From Cloeon dipterum (Eukaryota > Arthropoda > Insecta > Ephemeroptera > Baetidae): a stretch of 64,000 nt of DNA. This document shows, piece by piece, positions 1-9,904 of this stretch; the stretch's first letter is position 1, and every line of letters begins with the position of its first letter. The position numbers were made by a program, and so were the translations under genes. The DNA lies in the NCBI RefSeq assembly GCF_949628265.1, contig NC_088789.1, forward strand, positions 33,659,883 to 33,723,882, written 5' to 3'. The notes below the pieces were generated by a model that worked only from the letters and a program-made list of their open reading frames with translations, was not told where the DNA came from and searched no databases.

Positions 1-33
1 AATACGGATCAGGAGGCACGATTGAGTTAAAAC

Positions 34-1811
34 CTTCAAAATTGTTCAGGCATTCCAATCCCTCGATAGAGGTCACTGTCAAAAGGGTCATGTTCAGCGC
101 CTTGCATCGCAAAGCTGCTTCGTTCCTCGTTGCCTAATTTCATAATTAAAATATTTCTAGAATTAAAATCACTAGTTCTTACTGTAGAGGTGGAAACAAA
201 ATACTCCAGGCTACAATTTGATGTTTTCTTCGTGCCTTTGGCTGAGATAATTTTAAAATATTTATTGTTTGCAATTTAAAAAACCTACTTTGCACTGCTC
301 CGAGGGTTGGGTTACTCTAAATTTTATACAATAAATATAATTTAAAATCGCATATTTGTTACTGGAGGCTCAAATTTTGTAGGGCAGCCGATTGAAACCA
401 GAAGAAATTTTACCTTCCTCACAGAAAATCCGCGGAATTTAAATGACAGTTACTTTTTGATCTGAATCAAAACTAGTGAATTTAACCCCAGTGACGCAAT
501 CAGAGGTTACGTGGTTTTGCTAGGTTTAGACCAAAATGCACTATGTATAACAGTTTTCATGTTTCGGCATGTCGAGTAAATCGGCGTCCTAACTTAATTC
601 GAACCTTCGGAGTCGATCAGTCGATTGTTGATGAAAAAAATCATACCGCAAGAAAACTGTTGTAAGCTGCACAAGATAAACTGCACGGAATGGGCTGTAA
701 TTTGCTGATAGTTAAATATCCACATGGTTTTAAAAAATTTAAACAGACTGTGGTTGTTGTAGTGGTCGTGGGTGTGGTTGTTGTTGTGGTCGTGGATGTA
801 GTTGTTTTCGTCGTAGTGGGTGTAGTAATTGTCGTACCCGTGGGCATAGTTGTTGTCATCCTGGGCGTTGTTGTTGTAGTTATAGCGGCAGTATTTGTTT
901 CCGACATCGTGGATGTATTTATAGCCATTATAGAGGGCGTGGTTGTTAAAATTTTGGGTGTTGTTATCGTCCTCATCGTGGGCGTGGTTGTTGCCATCGC
1001 TTGCGAAGTTATTGATGATAGTGAAGTAGGTCCAACTTTAGAGGAAATGGCGTCGATTGCAGTTGTCTTCTGGAAAACCTGCGTCGATGGAAAGGCCGCC
1101 TCGGTCGTAGGATTTGGTAATTTGGGGCCATCTTGCACCGTTAATATCACTTTGGTCGTGAACGTCAGTAATGGCCTCCTCCGGAACGCCAGTTGGAACA
1201 ACTGTCACATCGAGGGGGCGTGGACTGGAATCGTGACCTGAATTTTCGTCCGCTGAGCATAGATTTTTATATTTTCAATTTTATTTTACTCGTCTCTACA
1301 GTGATGGCATCCGTTGGTGCTGATGTTGATGATTCACCAGCGAAGCTTCCTGTCATGGCTGCCGTTTCCAACGAGGACGGTGCTGTTAGCATGCTAGTGG
1401 CCTGTTTTAAAACACATTTTAACTCTGATTTCAAGTTTTCCATCAATGCATATATACCTTGCTGGTTGGAGTTTTCTTTTTTACCGTTGCATTCGCAGTT
1501 GCCTGACATTTTTTAAATCCGCAACACGTGATGATATACCTTCTCCGATATTTGTTTTGCAGAAGAGATTTTGGGATTTTAATTGGACCTGATTGGAGTT
1601 TTAGTTATTTATTCTTTTTCAAACCAAAACGCCTACCAGAATTCTGTTTGTTAAATGTGATTTTGAAGGTTTTAATTTTGTTTCCCTGCAAGACATTTTA
1701 ATCAAAACTTGAAGCAGGCAGTTGATTTAGGAATGTACTTACTTGTTTTTTTGCATGCCCGATAGTTTGAAGAGCAACAATCACAAGCAACGTCCAGAAA
1801 CCAAAATTCAT
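34..1811 (-). pseudogene. Copy A, 5' part of CTLD-mucin-OBP gene (cut by window edge, frameshifted)
   Basis: Only the first exons are in the window. Seen, in reading order: signal-peptide exon 1743-1811 (ATG at 1811, hydrophobic core, donor GTAAGT), 49-nt exon 1637-1685, basic exon 1458-1588 with CCGFKKC, Thr-rich exon 1401-749, the PIPCSLSC linker exon 647-694, and the first three CTLD1 exons 289-316, 183-241 and 34-133. All borders and phases match copy B. The Thr-rich exon is not open throughout. An early indel is removed if the 52-nt AT-rich stretch 1238-1289 is spliced out. One extra T near 1164, compared with the same site in copy F, still shifts the frame and leads to an early stop. 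The copy is therefore a young pseudogene, a polymorphic null allele or carries a sequence error. The rest lies to the left of position 1. Confidence 0.72.
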
Positions 1812-1905
1812 TTGGCTTTCTGCGATGATGGTTTTTATCAAACTAAAATTTATTTAATATTTTAGCTTGGCAGTGTGCGACCATATGCCTCGCCGCATCA
1901 GTTCC

Positions 1906-1932
1906 AGTGACGTCCTATCCTGTTTCCTCTTT
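1906..1932 (-). promoter_or_regulatory. Conserved upstream module of copy A (CRE-like + GGAA core)
   Basis: On the gene strand this reads GAGGAAACAGGAT, then AGGACGTCACT, about 95 bp before the ATG. The same block sits upstream of all seven copies. GACGTCA is a CRE/ATF-type half palindrome and AGGAAAC an ETS-like core. Function is inferred from conservation and position only. Confidence 0.5.
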
Positions 1933-2500
1933 CAAATAAATAATTTCATGATTTTCGCTCTATAATGCTTCATATTTGAAAATGTGATGGTAGATTTTTC
2001 TGATTTATGCGCAGTTATTATGCCTTTGAATTTATTATACAGTTTCTTTTAAATTTTTAACTCTACTTCCTCCAGTTAATATTAAATTAATGCATTTTAA
2101 CTAATAATTGTTAACATCATTATTTAAAATTATACACTCAATCAGCCATTTCTACTTTATTGCCATGGCTTCAGTTCATCTCTAGCTGCGACTTACAATA
2201 CCAATAGGGCATGATTTTCTAACTATACAGAAAGTTGTAGCTGTTTCTCTGCTGCTGACTTCCGTTGGCGAAGAGAGAACCGCGTCCCCGCGTCAGCAGT
2301 GCAGTGCATCCTCTGGGTCCCGGTCTGAAATATGGTTATACCGGAAAAAACAAAGGCCTCGCTGGCGTATATTATTATTCTCGGAAAATTGTTTGCATTC
2401 TGTTTGACGTCATTCTTGTAGCTTTCGCATTTTGGGCCAAGGGGAGCTCTCATTAATTTGCATCCAAATACATGCATGGTTCTATCGATTTTTCTTTTTA

Positions 2501-2700
2501 TTACCTCCACCGTGGGTCCGGGTTGCGATCTGTGTTGGTTTCCCGCCGGTCAAAAGTCAATATGGCGTCGAAATCACGGAGGCCAATCAGGAGACAGTCC
2601 AGCGGCCAATCAGCAGCGTTAGAAAAAGGGGCGTGCCGGCCTAATAATTTCTATCCCGCGTATTTTTTAACATTTCCATCGGCCTGATGTGCCATCTAAC
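2501..2700 (+). repeat. Dispersed ~200-bp repeat, copy 1
   Basis: Contains GGTTGCGATC, a TATGGCGTCG core, GGCCAATCAG (inverted CCAAT box), GGGGCGTGCC (KLF/Sp-like box) and CATCGGCCTGATGTGCC. The same string of motifs recurs at 2997-3197 and inverted at 61190-61385. It may be a non-autonomous element or duplicated promoter DNA. Confidence 0.6.
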
Positions 2701-2996
2701 ATTCGATTCGCCAGTTACTGGGCTGATCAGCTGTTATAGTATAGAAATAACAAAAATATTCACTGCGTGCTGGAGGTATTTTTCATGATATATCAATGAA
2801 GGATTGGAGGATTTCAAGGTGCTTAAATTAACTTTTTTATAGTTGTTTGAATATATTCCCATTTTGAAGCTGCGCAGTAAACTTCTGCGCATGTTGAGCA
2901 TGCGCAGTATGTTCAGATCGCTTCTTAATCTCACAGGGAGGTTAAAACTCATCACTGCGCATGCGTGAACCGAATCAAAACCTTCTGCGCAGTTGT

Positions 2997-3197
2997 TTTA
3001 TTCCCACCGCGGCCTGGGTTGCGATCAGTGTTCAGAAGTCAATATGGCATCGAAATCACGGGGGCCAATCAGGAAACAGTCCAGCGGCCAATCGCCAATC
3101 AGCAGCGTTAGAAAAAGGGGCGTGCCGACTGAATAATTTCATTCCCGCGCATTTTGTTACATTTCCATCTGCCTGATGTGCCATCTAACGGGCAATT
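2997..3197 (+). repeat. Dispersed ~200-bp repeat, copy 2
   Basis: Direct repeat of 2501-2700 with the same order of motifs (GGTTGCGATC, GGCCAATC, GGGGCGTGCC, CTGATGTGCC) and small indels, including a doubled GCCAATC block. Confidence 0.6.
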
Positions 3198-3729
3198 CTC
3201 CAATTACCGGGCTAATGATCGGTTCGTGAAGAAAATTCAACGTGCTGAATCTATTTTCATGATAAATTTTCCAAGCAAACGTTTGTTACTATCCCGCCGT
3301 ACTTTACCTGAAGAGTCGCGCGAATCCGGACCCCGTTGATTAGCTCTTCAAAATTTTTAGCAACCCTGACTAAATTCTAAAATACATAAACAGTCGCTTT
3401 TAAAATGGTAAATTATCTGCTTTTCGAGATTAGCGTTTTTTTTTGCGGTTCCACCTCAACCGCACATTGGTCTACAGTGCAGGTCGACTTTCCGTCTCTA
3501 AAAATGAAATGGTCCTCCTAAATAAAGGTCCGCTGCCTGTCCGCGCAACTCTATATTTATTCTCTTTATTAGGAAAAAGGTATGCAACCTGCACGTCTCT
3601 TATGAACACGTGCTTGCATAAGTTTTTCAAATTATTTGAAATGTTGAAATATATTAATTTTATTGGTTTCTTTCAAAATAAAAGAGTTTTGTGTCTCGCA
3701 CTTCAAGCACGAGAATTTCTATTTTTAAT

Positions 3730-5405
3730 TTAATCGTTATAAATGTAGGACTTTGCTCCGATCGCTGCCCTGACTAATTTGAAGTCCTTGTCCTCCTTGA
3801 CCAGCATCCAAAGGTTTTCCAACTTGTCAAAGGAAAACGTGATGTACGGGAAATTGCTCAGGTTTTTGTTCTTCAAATAAAAGAGATGTATAAAATATCT
3901 TGAAAAGAAACCATAAATCTACCTGGTAAACTGGGTTTTCCCTGAAGGAGAAAGCATCATTCAACGAGTCCCAGGAGTCGACGACCGTTCTAGCGCGCAG
4001 ATGGAAGTACAAGATTCCCTTGCTGTCCACGGCGATTCTCCACACGCTAGACGGCAGCTTACTAATTTCTGTCACTGTCAAATTTTCGCTTTTTGACCGC
4101 AGCTCGGACACAGGCACTGCCAGAAATTCCTAAAAATAATATTTTGGTGATAAAGTCCGTCTTTGACGAGGTTTCTGAGCCCACCAATCGATTCTCGAGG
4201 GTCGAATTAGGTAAAACGGATATTTTTCCGTTAAAAAAGTGCAGCGCGACGTGCGAACTTTTTTTCCCGCCAAAACAATAGGAATCTGTTTGCGGCGAGA
4301 ACTGCGCATGCGTCAGAGCTGGCTGGATCTGATGAAGAAGTCATTCACACAGGCGGTTTCTCTGCAATGGCTCAAACCAGCTCTGACGCATGCGCAGTTC
4401 TCGCCGCAAATAGATTCCTATTGTTTTGGCGGGAAAAACGTTAGCACGTCATGGTCGGAAAAATATCCACTTTACCCAATTCGACCCTCAAGAATCGATT
4501 GGTGTGCTCAGAAACTTCGTCAAAGACGTTTTTTTCGAACAGATTGTTAATTTTCGGGTACTTTAAGTTTTGGCGGGAAATTTTTAAATTTAACGACAGC
4601 CAAACACTAACTTTGGAGCTTCTCCTGCTGAAATAGAGCAAATTCCTGTTGCGACGCGGCGAGAGGGCGAGCGTGGTGACGCCGTCTGCCGAGAACATGT
4701 TGGAGGCGCTCATGGCCTGGTGCTGGACGCGCCACGCCCTGTTTTTGATCGCACTCAAGACGATGAGGCCGCCGGACGCGTCGGCCACGTACACAAGCAG
4801 GTCGTCGGACGTCCTGTCGAGCACCATGTCTGCCAGGAAGCTGATGCCACCCTTCCAGACCGAGTCAGGGAATTCGTAGGTGAACGAGAGGTCGTTCCTC
4901 AGGTTGAACACCAGCACCTTTCCCCTGGCGTTTTCAGGGTCGTCCCACCTGCCGCTGTCCAGCACCCAAAGGCAGCAGAGCGTGTCCACCTGCAGCGCCT
5001 GGACGTTTTTCAGGGCCTTCCTCGATTCACCCTGATAAATTAATTAATTTTAATTGGGTTCCATGATGAATATTCATGATTAACACATTTTAAACAATTA
5101 ACCTGCATTTCCATGGAGGGATAGGGTTGAAGTTTGGGTGCGGTGGGGGTTGCGTCGTGGTCGTAGGGGAGGTTGAAGGTGACCAGGGTGGCTGGCACGG
5201 TCATGCCAGCGTTCTCGAGGCCCATGAACACCCTTTCCCCGTCCACAGCGATGCTCGTTGGTACTAGGGGTGAGTTTTGTGAGGCTTGGTCGCCCTGCGG
5301 CAGCTCGAAAACCACCCTTTCCCACTTGCAGACGACCCGGAAGTCGAGCGAAATTGCAAACGGCAGCATTAGCACCACGCAAAACGGCAGGGAAAACGAA
5401 TTCAT
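3730..5405 (-). CDS. Yellow/MRJP-family secreted protein (yellow 1)
   Basis: Four exons join in phase 0: 5405-5103, 5031-4612, 4129-3923 and 3870-3730 (TAA), giving 356 aa. Borders are GT-AG (for example ATGCAG|GTTAAT and TTTTTAG|GAATTT). Residues 1-20 form a hydrophobic signal peptide. Family signs are the N-terminal block with AVDGERVFMG, LWVLDSGRWD, the ADASGGLIVLS block, GVTTLALSPRRNRNLLYFS, then WRIAVDSKGILYF, and ENLWMLV near the C-terminus. These are typical of the MRJP/yellow beta-propeller fold. Yellow proteins act outside the cell in cuticle pigmentation and related roles; the substrate here is unknown. The length is slightly short for the family, but no domain block is missing. The second intron holds a foldback element. 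The copy at 36.6-37.6 kb is a relative, not a close duplicate. Confidence 0.88.
4140..4550. mobile_element. Foldback (MITE-like) element in an intron of yellow 1
   Basis: Two inverted arms of about 150-170 bp, roughly 4143-4318 and 4379-4545, surround a loop of about 60 bp. Shared arm motifs are CGTCTTTGACGAAG/GTTTCTGAGC, CAATCGATTCT, TTTTTCCCGCCAAAAC and TGCGGCGAGAACTGCGCATG with its reverse complement. It has no coding capacity. Its terminal motif (a CAATCGATT/TCGACCCTC block) recurs at many points in the window. Confidence 0.75.
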
Positions 5406-7429
5406 CCTCCGGAAAAATGGGTTTAGGTTTAGAAAGGGTTAAAATAAATAATTATTTACCTTCTTTTGAACGCTCGTCAGTGACGACTGTCGGAAGAGTG
5501 ATAAAAATTAAATGTTTCATGAAATCAAAAGCAATATTTGGTTTTATCTATGCTGCGCAGTGCTTTGACACACAAATTTAATCATTTATTTGATTAAAAA
5601 ATTCTGTTTCATTAATATTTTCATGAATTGTACAATTTTTAAGCTGTTGGAATTCTAATTATTTTTAATTAGTGCTCGTCTACAAGCTTCTGTGTATCGC
5701 AGAGGAGAAAATAAAAGAAAAGCTGATAATTAACCAGACCTGATTGCGTGTGACTCTGTTCCCGACACAAATTTTTAATAATAATTCTGCGGCAGTAAAA
5801 TTATATTTTTTTAACACTTTCAATAAAAACACTCGGATTAATCTCATACATTCTTTTAATAAAATATAATCTTTATTTGTTTTATCTTACATATTTCGGT
5901 AATCGGCCCGCGTCGGCCTCGCTCTTCACAGAGTAAAGTCTTAACACGTTTCATTTCTTTTGACAAGTCATTTTATGTGATGATTGAAAAACACTGTTCA
6001 CTTTTTCAAGTTAGGACAAACAAACATGATTTAAGAAAACATTTTTATCTATTCTGCCTGTCGACTGGCGAGTGAAATGAATCGTCCTACATGAATGACG
6101 GTTAAATTTCGTGAAAATAGAAATAGCAATTCAGAAAATGTCAAAACATGCTCGGATTTTATTCGCATTATATTTTTATAAATAAGCCATATGACCGCTC
6201 ATGTTGTATGTATAAAGCTTTAATAAAACCGCTTTAATAAAAGGCAGGAAACTGTTGAACTAAATCGTTTTGGCAAACAGCCGGCCACGACGAATCACTC
6301 ATGCGGCGAGGTTGGAAAAATCGGTTTTCCGGTTGTGCACGAGCGTTGTCACGCGTCCAAGCAAATGAAACACTCGCACGGATTTTTTTGTTTCATTCGC
6401 GGCGCTGCGTATAAATGGAATGCCTTTATAATGCGCCGGGAAAAAAGAAAAATTACGCAACCTGCGCTGCAAATAAGTCGAACCGGTTGCATAGTCTCAA
6501 GGTTAGAATCGGAGTGGACGTGCGGCTCGTTACTTCCTCTCGCTCTTTATTCCGCCGTCATTTCTCCAACAATATTTAATAAGGTTCACACTTTGGCGAA
6601 CCATCCCTTCCTTCCCCAAAAGTAAGTCAACGTTCCAGGGGATTTTCAAAGGGACCCCGAAATAAAACGCTTTCCTATCTTCCAGTGTAAAAATATCGCC
6701 AAAAACGTCAATTTCGGGCGATTTTTTTCAGTTTCGGTACTCACGGCCCCCGCGCGAGGGATGTGTGGCTTCTGGGGTCTTGAAACTCGAGATTCGGTTA
6801 GTGATTGTCGAGACAAAGGTAACGGTGTGCGGAAATCCGAATTTGAGCCCTATTAATTGGGAAAATTTGCCCATACTTCGCCCTTAGAACCTTTCTTCGA
6901 GGATGGCGTCGTCCCTGGGTAAATATTAAAAATAAGGACCAAGTTCATCGATGCGCAGTTTAGTTTCGATCACTCTGCGAGCCGTAGGAGACGAGTTATT
7001 AATTTTTAAAGGTGAAAAAACAACATGGTAAATGGTAAATTTCATCCCGTTTCAGCGAGTGATCTCACCGGGGAAGTTGACACAAACTCAAATCTCGAGT
7101 TTTATATCCTTGGGACCTTTGTAAAAATTAATCTGATGCGAAATTTAAATAAAAAAACGAATTTATTTTTCCCGAAATAACTTAACAAGGTGTGAAAAGA
7201 GCCATAAAAAATGGGAAACATTATTAAAAATGACATATTGTGGAAAAAAATTAATTAAGAGCAAGTCAATTAGTTGAGCCGAAATGCTCGTCTGCAAGCG
7301 CCTGTGTATCGCAGCCAAGAGGAGAAGATAAAAGAAATGCTGATAAATAACCAGACCTGATTGCGTGACTCTTTTCTAGATACAAATTTTTTATATTTAT
7401 TTCTATAAATTCTAATGTTCGGATCCGCT

Positions 7430-7640
7430 TGTTGACTGGCGAGTAAAATAAATCGTCAGACACGGCGAAACGAGAGCAGGATGTTGACGGATTATTAGAG
7501 CTTTTGTTGTGGCGGCAGCGCTGATAGAGCGAGAGAGATAGCGATGACCTTGCGCCGCGAGATGATTATATATAAAGGCATTCATTCTCAGAGCTAGAGT
7601 GTGTTTTGGTAGGTTAAGGTCAAGTAAACGATTAAAAAAT
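7430..7640 (+). repeat. TATA-containing segment, copy 1 of 3
   Basis: It shares GGCGAGTAAAATAAATCG, ACGAAACGAGAGCAGG and TATAAAGGCATTCAT with 16420-16620 and 36205-36410. The TATAAAGG followed by CATTCATTCTCAG looks like a TATA plus initiator. No ORF follows in any copy, so it could be the 5' end of a non-coding transcript or decayed duplicate DNA. Confidence 0.45.
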
Positions 7641-7789
7641 ATGTGATACAGCCAGGAGAATCGCGATGAATCATCAGGATTGTGCTATTTATTCTACTAA
7701 AAAATTTTAAAAACAGGAATTTTCTAAATTATTTTATTTAAAAAACCAACATTGTTGTTTGAGGTTGAGTTGTGCTCGCCTTTGAGAAG

Positions 7790-8190
7790 AAGGAGGACAA
7801 AAGGACTCCAAATAAGTCAGGGCAGCGATCGGAGCAAAGTCATTCATGAATCACGATTAAATTATTAGAAAATAGAAATTCCCGTAATTGCAATGCGAGA
7901 AATTAAATTTTATTATTTAGAAAGAATTCAATAATTTTTTATAAAATGTCATTTACAATATTATGAAAAACTTATGCAAGCTCGTGTTCATAGGAGACGT
8001 GCAGGTTGCATACCTTTTGCTAAAAGGAATAAATAATATTTTAGTATGGCGCGGACAGGCAGTGAGCTGGGCTGTGGCGCTGTGGCCCTACACGCTGCTT
8101 TTTAGACCTCTATTCAATTATTAATTCATGTTTAGAGACGGAAAATTGACCAGCAGAGCATTGTGCGGTTGCGGTTTTGGTCCAAAAACC
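7790..8190 (+). pseudogene. Inverted partial copy of the yellow 1 3' end
   Basis: On the plus strand, 7791-7850 reads as the last exon of yellow 1 (AAGGAGGACAAAAGGACT, then GTCAGGGCAGCGATCGGAGC) with changes. The following 330 bp mirror 3443-3730 (CGTGCAGGTTGCATACC, GCGGACAGGCAG, GAGACGGAAAATTGACC). Only the C-terminal coding piece is present, so it cannot encode a protein. Confidence 0.65.
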
Positions 8191-8264
8191 GCAAAATCCA
8201 CAAAATTTACCATATTAAATGCGACTGTTTCTTTAAAAAATGATATTTTTCGACTTTTTTGGTT

Positions 8265-8900
8265 TTTAGCACCTCCAAATCTTAGGTTCTAACCAACAGA
8301 ATTGCAAACAATACCCATCGTTAGACTCGCCTCGACCTCCGCTAAACAGCCAAAGTGTTTAGGGGGTGCTTACCCTCATCCCCTTTCAACCCCATGGCTA
8401 CAATTTTGATAAAAAAATTTAAAATTAATTTCCAAATATTTAAAATTATCCTAAATGCCTTCTAAATTATCCCCCATCCCTTCTTTCCAAACACTAAAAC
8501 TTAAAAATATTTATAAATTAAATATAAATTAATAAAAATATTCAAAGCTAAAATATTTTACATTTTTCGAGGGGTTTGAAGAATATAGAAAGTTATGGGT
8601 TGAGGGTAACCAACCCTACACCCTTCGGTAGCTCAGGGGAGGTCTATACGAGGCAAATGGTGGGTAGTTTTTGCATTTCAGATGCCTAGAACCCGAGATA
8701 TGGAGTTGCATATAAATTACAATTTTGAAAAATAGCAATTTTTCTAGATTTTGTATTCTTTGCACCTCCAAATCTTAGGTTCTATCCATTAGAATTGCAA
8801 AAAATACACTGTTAGACCCGTCTTGATCTCAAATAACCAACGAAAGTATTTAGAGGGCGCTTACCCCCATCCCCTTTCATCCCCATAGCTACAATTTTGA
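8265..8900. repeat. Dispersed AT-rich repeat, two units
   Basis: The block with GCACCTCCAAATCTTAGGTTC, ending TTACCCTCATCCCCTTTC, occurs at about 8268-8400 and again at 8758-8890. An inverted relative (TGGGTAGTTTTTGCATTTCAG, ACCCGAGATATGGAG) lies at 8655-8710. Related pieces are at 18414-18626, 38600-38740 and 40310-40500. Confidence 0.6.
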
Positions 8901-9724
8901 TAATAAACGAGCGCCTTTCCTCTGCCACCGCTCTCTGTTACATAGTTCAAGCTGTAAAGGTTTTTTCCCACTGTCAGGATAGGAAAACAACCAATTTTTA
9001 GGTTTTATTCAGAGTAATTTACAAATTTTGACGAGAAGAATAAAAAAATTGACAAAACCACGCATATATTTGAAAAAAAATTGACAATTTAAAAGAAATA
9101 GAATGCAAATTAAAATACTGCTGACATTAAAATGCATTAAATGTAAAAAAGGCCCTGAATATCTGGTCCAGCAGGCGCGCTCAAGCAATGAGATGAGTTT
9201 AAAAATCGGGTTCCACTCGGGCAGCAAAAATTGTGCCCGATGAACGCACTAGTGCCTAGCAACCAGTAGAACAAAAAGGCAAAACTACAGAGGATGACGT
9301 CAAACAGCAACTAAACAAATTTCGGAGAATATTGAATGCGTCAGCCAGCAGGCCTTTGTTTTCCGGTGAAACCAACGCGGGCTAGAAAGCATACAGCGCT
9401 GCTGATGACGCAAATGGTTCTTCGGCAACGGATGTCAGCGACAGAAAAATCAAAGCCGCGGAAAATGAGAACAGAAAAGCGTCGTAAAAAATAATAATTT
9501 ATTAATTCTTAAATGATGTTGACAACTTATAAAGATGCATTAATTTAAATTTAAAAAAAGTACAAGACTAAGAAATGATGTACAAGCTGCAATAAGACAT
9601 AGATTATTTAAAGGCAGTGCAAAAATTGGAGCAGAAAAAGATGATATTGATGCGCTGAATATCTTTAAAATCGTCCACCACAGTTAAAAAATGTACAGCA
9701 AGAGTTGACGATATTCGTTTTTTG

Positions 9725-9751
9725 AAATAGGAAACAGGATGCGACGTCAAT
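9725..9751 (+). promoter_or_regulatory. Conserved upstream module of copy B
   Basis: Reads AAATAGGAAACAGGATGCGA followed by CGTCAAT, 85-110 bp before the ATG at 9836. It is the forward form of the module found upstream of the minus-strand copies, with one base changed between the GGAA core and the CRE half-site. Confidence 0.5.
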
Positions 9752-9835
9752 GAAACAGACTCGAAAATCGTATAGCCACACTCTATGCAGAGTGAAAATT
9801 TTAGTTTGCAAAAAGTGATCAATGCGGCAGAAGCA

Positions 9836-9904
9836 ATGAATTTCGGCTTCTGGACGTTGCTAGTGATTGTAATTGCTCAGACAACAGGGCATGCAAAAAA
9901 ACCA
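9836..9904 (+). other. Copy B signal-peptide exon
   Basis: Encodes 23 residues starting MNFGFWTLL with a hydrophobic core and GHA just before the expected cleavage site. The donor is CCA|GTAAGT. The same 69-nt exon begins every copy. Confidence 0.85.

Larger units (their letters stand above)
1933..3429. other. Region upstream of copy A and beyond, no gene recognised
   Basis: The stretch about 2230-2450 contains sequence repeated upstream of C, D, E, F and G (core ACCGGAAAAAACAAAGGC). It is therefore part of the duplicated gene unit or an extended promoter. From 2500 to 3200 there are two copies of a dispersed GC-richer repeat, listed separately. No exon could be supported. Confidence 0.5.
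5406..9724. other. Intergenic region between yellow 1 and copy B
   Basis: No complete gene is seen. Identifiable content: a short direct duplication (about 5650-5760 and 7265-7390, sharing CTGTGTATCGCAG and TAACCAGACCTGATTGCGTG); a TATA-bearing segment at 7430-7640; an inverted copy of the yellow 1 3' end at about 7790-8190; and a dispersed AT-rich repeat at 8270-8900. The stretch 9340-9380 carries a diverged form of the AGGCCTTTGTTTTCCGGT block found upstream of the minus-strand lectin copies. The short open frames here have no recognisable domain. Confidence 0.5.

Noticed and set aside
690..1241. Long plus-strand open frame rich in Val
   Set aside because: It is the antisense of the Thr-rich exon of copy A; poly-Val results from reversing Thr codons. 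The same applies at 10411-10767 and 34252-34614.
5098..5382. Alternative Arg/His-rich frame over yellow 1 exon 1
   Set aside because: A shadow frame; the 5405-5103 frame has a signal peptide and MRJP motifs and splices in phase.
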